Below the pieces are notes generated by a model that saw only the letters and a list, made by a program, of their open reading frames with translations, had not been told where the DNA came from and did not search any database. Of a stretch of 64,000 nt of DNA, positions 35,987 through 47,385 are shown piece by piece. The translations under genes were made by a program, and so were the position numbers. The stretch lies in contig JBBHKE010002304.1 in the NCBI GenBank assembly GCA_037447655.1, positions 186,001-250,000 of the forward strand. The letters are read 5' to 3'. Within the stretch, counting starts at the first letter, position 1. Every line of letters begins with the position of its first letter. Source of the stretch: Zygnema cylindricum. Lineage: Eukaryota; Streptophyta; Zygnematophyceae; Zygnematales; Zygnemataceae.

Positions 35987-37096
35987 CACCGTGAATCGCT
36001 ATTAGAGTCAATGACTCTAATTGCGGTACCCCGTTTTTTTACCCAAATTCTCAAATAGAATAAATAAAAACCCTTTAAAAAGTAAATTAGAGTAGATGAT
36101 TTCCTTCAAAACCCCCAAATTCTCAAATAGCAAAAATAACGCTATTTGTAGTGTTGTGTATCGGTAAGGATTTGCCGATAACCGATATGGGCTTTTTTTC
36201 GGGTATCGATAATCGATATATTGGTACGATATATCGACATCGGTCTTATCGCCGATAAGTAGCCGATAATATCGGATACTTATCGGCGATAATACCGATA
36301 GCGATAACTATCGGCGATAACTGTACGGGCCGTACAGATAAATGTACGGCAAGTACACTCAACTGTACGTCTTATTCCCCGGACGTGTACAAGCACAGAA
36401 AGTACAGTAGCCGCCATGAGATCTGTACGGTTTTGATACGGATCCAGTAAAAACGATGTACCTTTCACATCCGACGCCATGGCTTTGTCCCTTTATTCCT
36501 TGAGATCCACTAGGGACCTGCCACGTGTCAATCCGTCGGCTTTTTTGGCAAAAGCTGCCAAAAAAGCCATTCCGGGATGCCGGCGCTCACGCTGGCCCGT
36601 CCGCTCGTGTTTTCTCATTCCAAGTCGTCCGTTCGATTCCGGCGGCGCGCAGAATGTTATTTTGCGTCCGTTGTACTTTTGTGTCAGCCGTCCTTTTCCA
36701 GTCCCATGTTCACCAGTTTTTTAGTAAATTTCCGTACGACGCCGTAAAATTTTTTTTCAGTAAACTGGCCAACGTCTATGTGCCGCGTTTACCGTAATAA
36801 ATTGCAGTTAAACCGTAACGGAACATATTTCTATACATGGCATGCCACGCTATATAAAATCAATAAAATAGTACAGTATGTTATAAAGTACTATTGTATG
36901 CATACTATATATTTTTTAAGTTATCGCCGATATGGAATTTGTTGGTCCCATACCGATATATCGGAACCTCTGACCGTTCGATAACCGATAACTATCGGTA
37001 TCGGTGTTATAGCGATAAGTTTTTTACCGATACACAACACTAGCTATTTGTTTCATAACGCTATTTATTTCTAAACGCTAATAGCGATTCACGGTG
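35987..37096. mobile_element. TA-type MITE (208 bp) interrupted by a hAT element
   Basis: The ends CACCGTGAATCGCTATTAG and CTAATAGCGATTCACGGTG are a perfect 19-base inverted repeat flanked by TA. When the 894-bp insert and one copy of its 8-bp target duplication are discounted, the host element is 208 bp, in the size range of the short family members. The hAT therefore arrived later than this element. Confidence 0.92.
36149..37042. mobile_element. hAT-type element, 894 bp, nested, with perfect 8-bp target duplication
   Basis: The termini TAGTGTTGTGTATCGGTAA and TTACCGATACACAACACTA are flanked by GCTATTTG on both sides (36141-36148 and 37043-37050). The interior has dense CGATAA and TATCGGC steps near the ends and a GC-richer core (36470-36790) with an 81-codon open frame of no recognised family. 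That core may be captured host DNA. Confidence 0.94.
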
Positions 37097-37571
37097 TACA
37101 AGTAATTTTCCAGCCACAATTTCCGGCGCGTCGAGAACCGGAAATTACGGCGCGTTGAAAACAAACAAACGGAAGAAATTACATCTTTCAGTGCGATGCG
37201 GTCGGTGCGACCTCGATCTCGGAATCGCAGACAAAATAATTCGCGAATTGGGAGCAAAATCCTTGAGAATATTGCGACATGGGCTAAAATACAGTTATAG
37301 TTTACGTCAGCCGGTCAATGTTTGACGCCGGCAAAATGTACACCCGCAATTTCGTGCGCACCTTCGCGCAAAATAAGGAGCACATTTGGCATTGCGCGGC
37401 TTTGGTGCAAACCGTACAGTTTTCCTTTCGAGTCCATTCTAGACGTACTATACCAGTATAGTACAGTAAAGTACTGTACTCTCGCTCCCCTCGAACCAAC
37501 GAGAATGCTGACGCGTATACCAATGAAGTTGTTGACGCGCATTTGACCTTCCTAAGAAGCATCCTCTTCTG

Positions 37572-37579
37572 TATAAAAG
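37572..37579 (+). promoter_or_regulatory. TATA box of the Gly/Tyr/Pro-rich protein gene
   Basis: TATAAAAG followed by CCCAACTCCC, about 245 bases before the ATG at 37817. Transcription would start near 37605, giving a leader of about 210 bases that contains three hairpin repeats. Confidence 0.7.
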
Positions 37580-37674
37580 CCCAACTCCCAGCTACCAGGA
37601 ATCTTGTAAAGCAGAAACAGTGAAAGTGTTGCATCTCTCCAACACAATCAACAGTTTTTTTTGCGCGACTACTC

Positions 37675-37773
37675 TTCTAAGGTTTGTAGGAGAAACCTCA
37701 CAAGTTTTCGATTTCTCAAGTTTGTAAGAGAAAAACACAGAAGCTTTTGTTTTCTCAAGGTTTGTACGAGAAA
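37675..37773 (+). repeat. Three 38-bp leader repeats, each able to form a small hairpin
   Basis: Units at 37675-37695, 37713-37733 and 37752-37773 read TTCTAAGGTTTGTAGGAGAA, TTCTCAAGTTTGTAAGAGAA and TTCTCAAGGTTTGTACGAGA. In each, TTCT(C) can pair with GAGAA around a loop of about ten bases. The spacing is 38-39 bases. They end about 45 bases before the start codon. Confidence 0.8.
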
Positions 37774-37816
37774 CCACTGTAACTGCAACTTTTTTTTGAA
37801 GGAAAAAGAAGCTCAT

Positions 37817-38179
37817 ATGGCACAGCCACCTCCGTACGGAGGTTATCCTCCTTATCCTCCTCCGTCTGCTTATGGCGGTTATCCTCCCCCTCCTCCCCCC
37901 GCATTTGGCGGTCCACCTCCACCTTATGGCTACCCTGCCTATGGTCCTCCTCCTCCTCCATACGGCTATGGTGCTCCATACGGATATCCACCACCTCCTC
38001 CTTCCACAGTAGTCATAGTTGATAACGACCGTGGATATGGTGGAGGTTATGGTTATGGTGGAGGCTACGGTGGAGGATATGGTGGTGGTGGTGGATTTGG
38101 AGGGGCAGGTGCAGGTTTGGCAACAGGATTGGCTGCTGGTTTGGTTGGAGGATTAGTATTAGAGGAAATTCTTGATTAA
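37817..38179 (+). CDS. Small Pro/Tyr/Gly-rich protein, 120 aa, intronless
   Basis: The protein starts MAQPPPYGGYPPYPPP. Residues 1-64 are proline/tyrosine/glycine-rich with repeated GGYPP and PPPPYGY units. Residues about 65-70 are STVVIVDN. Residues 73-95 are GGGYGYGGGYGGGYGGG-type glycine repeats. The end is a small hydrophobic segment, GLATGLAAGLVGGL, finishing EEILD. This organisation is seen in XYPPX-type and glycine-rich proteins of plants and animals, some membrane-associated and stress-induced. The exact role is unknown. No classical signal peptide is present. The clear TATA box, the structured leader and low-complexity coding without stops support a real gene. The open frame extends upstream, but the first ATG of the cap-proximal frame is at 37817. 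Confidence 0.75.
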   Translation: MAQPPPYGGYPPYPPPSAYGGYPPPPPPAFGGPPPPYGYPAYGPPPPPYGYGAPYGYPPPPPSTVVIVDNDRGYGGGYGYGGGYGGGYGGGGGFGGAGAGLATGLAAGLVGGLVLEEILD

Positions 38180-40582
38180 GGGGAAGTTTTAGAGTATAGA
38201 GTTTCCTATTCATGATTAGGGGAAATTATTGATGTAAATAATGTCGTCGTGTTAGAAGGAAACAGGAGAATCAAACTGGAGAATCGGAGTTATTTAAGGC
38301 GAGAGAATGACTATTTCCAGTTGACCACAGATTGAGGTCCTGAAGCAAAGATTGTTTGAGTTGTAAATGGAAGGAAATAGATTAAAGGCTTTGGTCGCTT
38401 ATTTGAATGTGATTTGGTTCGTTTGATTTGTTTTTGTAGATACAGTTAGAATTTTTAGATTACGAGGAGATGAGGAGGACGGTTTTGGAGAGCTTGTTTT
38501 TACGAATGAATGCTGATAAATGTTGATATTTCATGGAATGGAAGATGTAAGTACTGTGTAGTTGTGAATATAATTGTTGCTGTGAATGTAATTAGGATCT
38601 GTTCGTGATCTTTTTGATCTTATGATTCTGATTTTTTGCAAATGATTAAGTGATGGTTTGTGCTTATAATTTCCGGCTTTGTTACAATTTGTTTTAGTCG
38701 CATTCCAGTATTATTGCGTCCATTTCCCTTTCTTAGTACACATCTGTATGGTTATCAGCACTCTGCTATGTTTCTTTTTGTAGACTTATGTTTTTCCTGA
38801 TTCTCTTATGGTTATCAGCATGCTGTGTTTGTTTTTACAAGCTTAAGATGGTTGTAATAGGAACAAAAATTCTCAGCATGATCTTGCTGCTGACTATTCA
38901 AGAACAGCAACAAGTTTACTGTACAAGCATGTTATGTACAGCTGACAAGATCATCTGAAAAATTTTGAAATCTAAATATATTTTGTCTTTAGGACGTTAT
39001 CTAGAAAAGGCGGTGCCTGTTTTCCTGACGAAAACACACGTTGTTGGAAACAAAATGGGAACGAAGGATTTAGGGGGAAGTACTGAAGGAGTATTTTTCT
39101 TAGTATGCAGTCCATGAAGGAAAGAAGAAGTTTTGCATGTTTTTTGAGAAATTTGTGTTGTAACTTTGTGTGTTTTATGGAGCATTTGCTTGCAAAATGA
39201 TTTTTGCATGAACTATGATTGATTTCTGTTTTCATGCCATGTGTTTTCATGTATTTACTTGTAATGTTTCCCCGGAAGACCTACTTTTCTACTGGACAGG
39301 GAAGACCAGATCCCATTCACATTTGTTGCATTCACACATATTGTGAAATTGCAATGATATTCCATAGCAAAAAACTGATTTCCGGGAAGATTTCTCGATC
39401 TACTTGAGTAATTCATTAATTTGAGGATGTATTCCATGAAGGGCAGAATACATCGCTATAGTCTCTTTCTTTCTAAATTTGTCATAATAAGCTTCATCAA
39501 GGAAATACCTCGTAAATCTTCCGAGTCCATGAAAATGACAGTAGAAATAAGTCAAAGGGAAATTTGAAAAAAATGTTATTATGAGTTTGGAAAAATCTCA
39601 TGACTGTTTCGCATAGATTCACTTAGAACTTCGAGCAAATTGACAGACTTAAGTGCCATGCGTTTTCAATCCTCGGTTATTTTATTGTAAATTTTAAAGT
39701 CTCCAGTGGACTTACATTCTTTTTCTTCCTTGCACTTAGGTGGATCCTCATCGCCTGTTTTAAATTAAGCTCATTATTACAAATTGGATAGCACACAGTC
39801 CTCGTCAGTCAGTGACACTATCTCCAGGTTGATCATAAAAAGATTGTTGTATAAACATTTTATGACTGCTGTTTCATGTCAGCTGTTGCCAGTCAGTTTA
39901 ACTACAGTACTTTTGGAAATGTAAAATGCTCTTTTGATTAACTCTGTTTCTAAGACAAAATAAGAGCGTGTAACTTGCCCGCTGAATACTGAGTATGACT
40001 ACAAGGGTACTTGGTCAAATCTAGATGCGCAAAAGCTGTGCAAAGCATTATACTGGGTAGTTGAGAACTTCCAACAATTCAATATACACTGTCCATTGCC
40101 AATAGAGTAATTAAATTAGTAGTATGAATGTGAAATTAAAATTTATATTACTACTGTAGTGTATGTGAGACTTATCCACTCCCATGAATAGTATGTGATT
40201 TTCTGACAAAATAAGTGGCCACTGTAATTACTGTTGTCAACACTGGTAGCAATGGGCTGTAGTTTCTTTAAGAGATAAGACAATTACGTAGTAATTCAAA
40301 GATTTACTAATATTTTTAACAAGGTTTGGTAATGGGGAACAAAAAGCACACATGACACATTACCAAGGTTCACAAACCAGCTGGGCAAAGAAACAAACTA
40401 AAGCTTGAAAACAAATCTCTATTTGACTCTATGCACCAACTGCATTTACAGTGACTGCCTTGATTACCATATTAAAGAAAACCATGAGTGAACTAACATT
40501 TGTAAATATTATGGAGGTAAAAGAATCAATGAAGCGACTTAAGGATTAGAATTAACAACACCACCGAACGATGTGGATGCTA
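38180..40582. other. Intergenic DNA, nothing recognised
   Basis: About 2.4 kb of AT-rich sequence. The first few hundred bases are probably the 3' untranslated region of the small Gly/Tyr-rich protein. No domain, RNA gene or clear repeat was found. Confidence 0.4.
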
Positions 40583-40799
40583 CACCATGTATCGCTATTA
40601 GTGTTAATAAATGTTTAGCCACTTAAAACATCTTTTCTCCATACACACTTGTCCAAACACATGGAGACTGCCAATGGCATGGTGAGGATCTTGGCTTTCA
40701 ATCGAAGCCGTCAAATCCATAATCCGACAAGAATGTACGAAGAAAAGATGTTGCAAACAAAACATTAACACTAATAGCAATACACGGTGTAGCTCTCAC
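40583..40799. mobile_element. TA-type MITE, 217 bp
   Basis: Starts CACCATGTATCGCTATTAG and ends CTAATAGCAATACACGGTG, flanked by TA. Internal inverted arms CCACTTAAAACATC and GAAAAGATGTTGC place it with 19821-20023, 44278-44490 and 46338-46556. Confidence 0.9.
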
Positions 40800-41996
40800 T
40801 TCGTCTAATCGGTGTAACTCATTTTTTCGTTTGGGTTCAAGGTAATAAAAAATTTGAAGTACCGAATCAGTCTGCAAGAAACCTTCATAAGAGATGCTAC
40901 AAAACCAAATACACTTTCTTTGACATCTGCTCCCGGGAATGTAGTCACCCCATACTATACACAAAGTATACAGTACAATACACATAGTATTGGGCTACTA
41001 CCACAAACAACTATTCCAATTTTCTTCACACATGTGAACTATGCTTGGGGTACAGCTAGAAGAGAGCACCAATAAGCCCAGCAAATACAAAAAAGCCTAA
41101 TGCAGCCGCACAAGTGAAAAAACTGCAGGATCCATATTCAGATATTCAGCAACAAAACTGTAATTGACACTAGGGATGAATGGGATACATTGCCTTGGAG
41201 TATAATAATATTAATTTGATGTTAACAAAGAAGGAAGATTGTCTATTTTCCTCCATATTTTACACTCCACCACTGTGATGTCTACAATAACCTACCCAGC
41301 CCTTTCTGATCCGCCACAAAAAGAAAACTCAGCCTCTCACATTTCCACTTCTCCTTGCCAAGAATCAATAGCAAAAAAAAATTAGACAATAAAAGAGCCT
41401 ATTCTCAAGGTTTCAGAAGGTCCTGGACGAACCTGTCATGCTAAAATAAGTTTGGAGTCTACTTTACACCTATTTTGTTTCCATAGTTAAATCACCTAAG
41501 AAAAATACTTTTTTCAATTTGCCAGTTCAGCATTTCTACGCCAACAAGCTTATCCCTGCTTTATATCTCCGTGTACCGCCACATCACATCTATAAGTTAC
41601 CACCAATCGAAGTTAACAAGTCCAAATAAATTTGAAAGATATTCGACGACATCCATTTGTCCTCTGCATTTGAGCTTCTCAAAGCCTGCCTCTCTGCATC
41701 CTCTCTATTGCTAAAAACGAAAACTCTCTGTTTCTCTCCCTTTCCACTAAGAAAACGAAGACATGTTGAATGCTCCAAGAAGCTGATCTACACACCTGCT
41801 CCGAAACACTTCAGCTCATGTGACAGAAAAAGCAGATAGTTGGTAAGTTGGTCACCAGGTCCTCGGATCATAGCATTTTCTAACAGCGAACAAAAGATGT
41901 CCTTTAAAAATAGCACATTATAAGAGTGAACAAAAGATGCCATTTAGACATAGCACTTTAAAACAGTGAAACAGAGCAGAGATGTCAGTGTGATAC
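40800..41996. other. Intergenic DNA downstream of the PRA1 gene
   Basis: No coding exon supported. It contains the probable 3' untranslated region of the minus-strand PRA1 gene at its right end. Confidence 0.4.
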
Positions 41997-42614
41997 TCAG
42001 ACGTGCGATAAAGAAGCGACCAGTTGTGAGCTTGGCGGTTGGCCCGAACCAAGCCACGACAAGAACCCTCCAGCATCCTGATCGTCCAAAAAGAGATCAT
42101 CGGGAACCCTAACTGCCGCATGGGCCACTACCACTGCAAAACCAATAATAAGACCGGATACTAAAACAGAACCCACTGGAGTGAGACCGAAAGTTACTAA
42201 AACAGTGATAGCTCCTAAAGCGAGTGATTTCTCGCGATCACTGAGCATCCGTCCCAGGATGATTATTGGCTCAATTCTGACCATGAAGACATAAATCCAG
42301 AGAGCAGCAATAGCCGCCACCCATATGATTGAAATAGGGTTTATAAGCATACTGGTCACGACCACACCGAGCAAAATCATCATGTAGTTCACTCTGAAGT
42401 AGCTGAGATTTTTCTTTACACGGTTTGTAGCGTCTGCCAGATTCTCCGGTTTTGCGAAAGAGTTCCGATCGACAAGCTCTTGCCATGGCCGCTGGTGAGC
42501 CAAAGCTTTTTTAGAGGATTCAAAGATTCGGTTAATAACTTGACGAGCAAGAATGGCGGAGGGAGGACCGGAGGACGTTCCGGTCTGACCTGATCCTATG
42601 GATTGGCCAGCCAT
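41997..42614 (-). CDS. PRA1 family protein (prenylated Rab acceptor), 205 aa, intronless
   Basis: PRA1 proteins are small four-helix membrane proteins of the ER, Golgi and endosomes that bind prenylated Rab GTPases. The sequence has the hallmark RPWQELVDRNSFAKPENLAD segment (about residues 42-62), then TNRVKKNLSYFRVNYM. Two hydrophobic hairpins follow, about residues 78-115 and 130-165, separated by GRMLSDREKSLAL. The end is AAVRVPDDLFLDDQ then GGFLSWLG. Length and order match plant PRA1.B-type proteins. The start is the first ATG. A pyrimidine-rich CCTCTCCTCCTCCTC stretch lies about 60 bases upstream, a possible Y-patch core promoter. Intron-free structure is usual for this family in plants. 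Confidence 0.94.
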   Translation of the reverse strand: MAGQSIGSGQTGTSSGPPSAILARQVINRIFESSKKALAHQRPWQELVDRNSFAKPENLADATNRVKKNLSYFRVNYMMILLGVVVTSMLINPISIIWVAAIAALWIYVFMVRIEPIIILGRMLSDREKSLALGAITVLVTFGLTPVGSVLVSGLIIGFAVVVAHAAVRVPDDLFLDDQDAGGFLSWLGSGQPPSSQLVASLSHV

Positions 42615-43643
42615 GGTTCAAAAAAAGAAAAAGTAGAAAAAAAGACTAAGTCTCCAGTTCACTGCTTTCCCTCTCCTCCTCCTCTTCTTGTAGACTGTGG
42701 TATACGAACGGAATGTGGTTTAAAGGAGATGGAAATGCTAAGGCATCTGCCTATCTGCTGATCTAAGTTAAAGATCAAACAGAAACGGAGGACAGGAGAA
42801 AGAGAGAAAAAGTAGGTTAAAGACTTTTAAAAATGAAATAATGTAATGAACAAGATGAAAATTGCACGAGGCGGAAAAATGTGTGGGAATTGGCTGCTTC
42901 TCCATCTACATCCAAAGGCAAATGTTAAAGGCCAAACGATAAGCTCCTGATTCAACGGAAAGGCCAATGTCCGTCCGATCAAATTCTTAACTATGCTTGT
43001 TAATTTTACTCAAGGACATTAACCGTCCGATCTAAAGTAAATCCACAATTTGACTCCATAATTCTCTATATTTTGTTTTAATAATTTGATACAGATTGAC
43101 CAACAGCAATTGGAACCCGCCGGAAGTAATTTTATCGTGTTAAATTTTCCAGTTTCTGGTGGCGAAAAAACGATAGAAAATTTAGCTAGGAGCCTTGTTG
43201 GAGTTGTTGCAGTTTTGTGTGAGCCCGGGTACGAGGGTAGGCCAATTGGAGAGCAGTATTTCACACTTCAGCGCTGTAAAAAAAATTACAAAAAGGAAAT
43301 ATTTAAACAAAAAAGTAGGAAAATTACGGCAACCTGTAAGTGGTTGAGTTTGAAGCACAATTCCCGGGCGAACCTTATTCATCTCCTCAGTTTATGAATC
43401 CTGACCGTCCGATTGTGTATTTGGGAGTGCGCATAGAATCAGTATTTTCGAGAAGGTGCAGAACGTTTTTGGGCAGCAAGTGCCATATTGCACCCGTAGC
43501 AATATGGCACTATTGTCAAGTACCATATTCATGCAATATGACGCAAGATCCAAATCATATTTAATGGCCTAATCATCGCCCTTGAAAGTTCCGAACCCAC
43601 GTGTAATTATGTACTGTAAAGTACACTACAGTACTGAACAGTA
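42615..43643. other. Intergenic DNA upstream of the PRA1 gene
   Basis: It holds the PRA1 promoter. A + strand open frame at 43086-43397 reads QQLEPAGSNFIVLNFPVSGG then EKTIENLARSLVGVVAVLCE. It looks protein-like but has no family I recognise and no partner exons, so it is not called as a gene. Confidence 0.35.
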
Positions 43644-44270
43644 CACCGAGAATCGTAATTAGAGTAATGAAAAAATTAGAGTACAAAAACCAAAAAAAAC
43701 AATTAGAGTAATGAACGCTAATTTATGTGATAGAGCTTTTTCAACTATGAAGTTTACTCTAATTTATTTAAGCATTCTATATTCGGTTGTGTCGGCAATA
43801 ATTTTTTGCGTGATAATTATGAACACTAAATTACGTAGACGTACAAAATGTGTCAGTCCGTATAGTATTGACGTCATTATGACGCTAGTACTATTTGTCG
43901 AATTGAATGTCAGTTAATGTTCACACTGACGACGATACTGTCAACGGACGAGAGTTATGCGAACGGATTTTTTTCGATGTGATTGATTTTTTTGTTTAGT
44001 GCGATTTCACGTGCGAGTGCGATTCTATTAAGTCATTATTTGTACCTTTTTACTTATGAAAGTACAATTTTGCACGGTCAGACGTCGTCCGTACTCCACA
44101 CTATTTAAAAATAACATATATTATAATTTTGTACGCTAATTAAACCTCACCTAAATTATAATAATGAAAAAATTAGAATCGATTACTCTATTTGATGTGA
44201 TAGACTCGAAATTTCAAGCGACCGAATTAGAGTAATTTACTCTAATTACGATTCCCGGTGTACACTACAC
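43644..44270. mobile_element. TA-type MITE, long subfamily, 627 bp
   Basis: Starts CACCGAGAATCGTAATTAG and ends CTAATTACGATTCCCGGTG, with TA on both sides. It lies seven bases from the next element at 44278. Confidence 0.85.
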
Positions 44271-44277
44271 CATGAAT

Positions 44278-44490
44278 CGCTATTAGCGTCAATGTTTTTT
44301 CGCCACTTAAAACATCTTTTCTCCGTACACACTTGTCAGATTGTGGATCTAACAGCTACGATTGAAGTTTAACATTCTCAGCTTCCGATTGGCGGGTCTC
44401 AAATTGAGCATATGACAAGTGTGTACGGAGAAAAGATGTTTTAACTTTTAAGTGGCGAAAAAACATTGACGCTAATAGCAATTCACGGTG
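44278..44490. mobile_element. TA-type MITE, 213 bp, best-preserved copy
   Basis: Inverted termini of about 70 bases. They start CACCATGAATCGCTATTAG, then GCGTCAATGTTTTTTCGCC, ACTTAAAACATCTTTTCTCC and GTACACACTTGTC. The right arm mirrors this and ends GCAATTCACGGTG. TA flanks both ends. The few mismatches between arms suggest recent movement. Confidence 0.95.
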
Positions 44491-44524
44491 TAATTTTCTT
44501 CTTTGCTTGAGAAAGCGTATCTAA

Positions 44525-45460
44525 GGGCGTGTTCCCATGTGTTCAAGTAAGGGTTTTTCCCGTCGTTTTCACAAAAAATGTGACTTGCAACGAGAAAATA
44601 TTATGTCGTAGGAAAAATGGGCAAAAACACAAGTACATTTTGCGTCATCTTGGAACTTGGAAGGTACGGCAAGCTGGCGTTATTATCATCGCGACTCACT
44701 TTCAGCTCATCTTCACACTTGCACTGGAATCAAATCTCGATCTGATTTTTATCAAAATACTAACAAATTTACAAATAGAAAACCGGGATTGCACGTATCA
44801 GACGATTTCAAAAAAATTGAACGACTGAGAGTACACTCTTATTTTTCCCCTGCTCGTCACGCGCATGTACGTACAGAAATTACGAGCATGTACGTAAAAA
44901 AATTGTTGGGGTCTCGGGCCTCCACTTTCATTCATGGGTTCTTCGCAAAATTTTAAGTCGTCCTTATCTCTCCCCCTCTTTCTCACTCGACCACTCCTCT
45001 TTCTCTCTTAGTTACACAAGATGCAGCAATAACAGTATCAAATGGAAGATGTTTTTTTTTCTTTTTTTTTCTATTTTTGGTCTAAGTTTGATGGCATATC
45101 GAATGATAAAAGATAAGAAAACAAAATCGGGAAGCCATGGCGGAAAATCTACATATTGATGACGTCACATGGTAGCATGACTTCGCTATGTCACAAAACC
45201 CTAAACATCTACAACGTCACAACACCCGTCGTCGTTTTTGTAAACGTCAACAATTTTAGGAAGTTTCATAGTTTGGTAGTCGTCAAAATTTTGTTTCGTA
45301 GACTGTCGCACATTTTGTATACGTCTACAATTGTCGCATATTTGAAGTAATGAAGGCGCAAGTGATGATTGACATAGGCACCTTTTGAAAAGTACATCGC
45401 AAAATCTGCGTTAAAATCCAAAGTAACATTTCAAAGTTTCGGTTACATGGGAACACGCCC
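44525..45460. mobile_element. Harbinger-like non-autonomous element, 936 bp
   Basis: The termini GGGCGTGTTCCCATGTG and ACATGGGAACACGCCC are inverted repeats, with TAA on the left and TAC on the right. The GGGCGTGTT start and 3-base TWA-like target fit PIF/Harbinger. A right-end fragment is at 52615-52795. No transposase frame was found. Confidence 0.8.
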
Positions 45461-45474
45461 TACCAAAACAAGTA

Positions 45475-45545
45475 AATTATAGTACATTACAGTACAGTAA
45501 GAATGTACAGTACATTGCAGTACTCTACTTTACTCTACTGTAGTC
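45475..45545. repeat. GTAC/AGTACA-rich short repeat
   Basis: Units of AGTACA, GTACAGTA and AGTACTCTAC follow one another between two mobile elements. The same ACAGTAC motifs flank other elements in the window. Confidence 0.7.
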
Positions 45546-46337
45546 TTGTCCAATAAATGGGAGACTCCCTCGATTTATCCTGGTAGGTGTGCGTCTGTGC
45601 GGCCGCACCTGCGAACCAAATCTCGCATGGGCAAGGGCCAAGGGGCCTTCGGCGTCCTACCGTGCCCAGTTCGGATCTTGAGTCGCACTGCCGCGAGCCT
45701 GAGGGTTAAAATTCGTATTTTAACTCACTTATGAGGTAACCCTAGTTGTTCAAAACGTGCAATTTTTCAAATTTCCTCGATTTCTACGTATTGTACGTGA
45801 CTTTTGGAAAAATCGCAAAAAGAACGCGATGTACTTTATGTCTAGTAAACTGAACGGACAATCTACGGGAATTGCAAGGAATTTTACGATAATTGTATGG
45901 AATTTTACGGGAAATGTACGGAATTTGATGAAAAGATACGTTGGACGTACTAGTACTTTCTGTTTGGTAAACTGAGCAGAAATTCCAAGGATAACATACG
46001 AAAATTGATCGTTCATGTACGGATAATTTCAAAAAGCGATGTTGCAACATCACTCTATTTGTGCCAAGTAAGTTTAAAATGTGTACGAACGTTCGAACAT
46101 GTACGAAGATGTACGGACATACATTTTTAGGATTTTTAAGATTTTTTCGAATCGACCTCTCCGATATTTACGTATTGTACGCACATTTGAATCGTGCGTA
46201 AAATGCGTTTTGAACAACTATGGAGGTAGCCTACGATATTCGATCATATCCCTTGACTCTAGTGAGCCGAACAACTAATAATAAGGTGTACTTTGTGCGA
46301 CGCAAAACCGTTGTCATGATTACGTACGCTAGAATAC

Positions 46338-46556
46338 CCCTTCCGCGTATCGTATTAGGGTTAATGTTTTTTTTGCCACCTAAAACGTTTTTATTCCTTA
46401 CACACTTATCGGATTATGGATATGATGGTTGCGATTGAAAGGTAAGATTCTCAGCTTCCGATTGTCGTTCTCCGTCTGAAAACCAAATAAGTGTGTACGG
46501 AGAAAATATGTTTTATGAGGCGAAAAAAATATTAACGCTGATAGTGATGCACAAAG
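46338..46556. mobile_element. Degenerate TA-type MITE, about 219 bp
   Basis: Internal arms TTGCCACCTAAAACG and GTTTTATGAGGCGAAAAAAA, with CTTACACACTTATCGG and AAGTGTGTACGGAGAAAAT, match the family. The termini (CGCGTATCGTATTAGG and CTGATAGTGATGCAC) are eroded, so the borders are approximate. Confidence 0.75.
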
Positions 46557-46636
46557 TACTGTCCACCCTGTATCCCTATGAATGCAAATGTTTTTTTGGC
46601 CATTTAAAAATATATTTCTTAAGTGTACGCTTGTTA

Positions 46637-47382
46637 GGGTGCGTCTATGTGTGCCAAAGTAAGGGTTTTTTTTTGTTGTTTTCTTGTAAAACTTAGAGCC
46701 GTACCGTGTAAGTTTCAACCGTACGAAAAAATAGAAAAAATGAGAAGTACATTTTGCGTCATCATCGAATTTAAGATGTACTATATGTTGTCGTCTTGTG
46801 TTCTTCGACCCACGGCCACGCCAAAAAACGCCATCTTCAAACTTTTCTTTAAAATACAGGGCCGATGTGTTTTAAAACAAAGTATTTTTTAGAATCATAG
46901 AGGAACACGTATTCCCACATGTATTTTTTTTTTCAAAAATTTCAAACGAATTCAAGCGACGGTGAAAGGTACATTATTCGTTATGTTTTGTCCGTTTGCG
47001 TCCATCAAAGTACACAAGTTGTTGTGTTTTGTCGTGTTTCGTTTGGTACGGACTTTTCCATTCCAAGGGTATGAAAATTCCGATGCCATTTGACGAAATC
47101 CTGAGAAATCTTTGTGGGCGCCCCAGCAAGTCGCACGCGCCGCCTCTATCACGCAACCTCGCATTCTCGCGACGTTCAAGGCATTTTTTTACAATTTTGG
47201 TGCGTCATCACAGATTGGACACTGTCGACAGCCGTCACGGGCATTGTCGACTTATACAATCGTCACGCTATTAAGTGACAACTTCGTTTGGTACACATAG
47301 GGACACCCGAAATCCGGGTCAGCCGGATCTGCGCTAAAAACAAAGAAAATTTTATAATTTTGAAGTACATAGAGACGCACCC
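46637..47382. mobile_element. Harbinger-like non-autonomous element, 746 bp
   Basis: Termini GGGTGCGTCTATGTG and CATAGAGACGCACCC, with TTA on both sides (46634-46636 and 47383-47385). It shares internal blocks with 44525-45460, such as AAGTACATTTTGCGTCATC. Confidence 0.88.
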
Positions 47383-47385
47383 TTA

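Noticed and set aside
43086-43397. Possible small gene beside PRA1
   Set aside because: The frame is protein-like but lacks a recognised domain, a start context or partner exons, and lies next to mobile elements.
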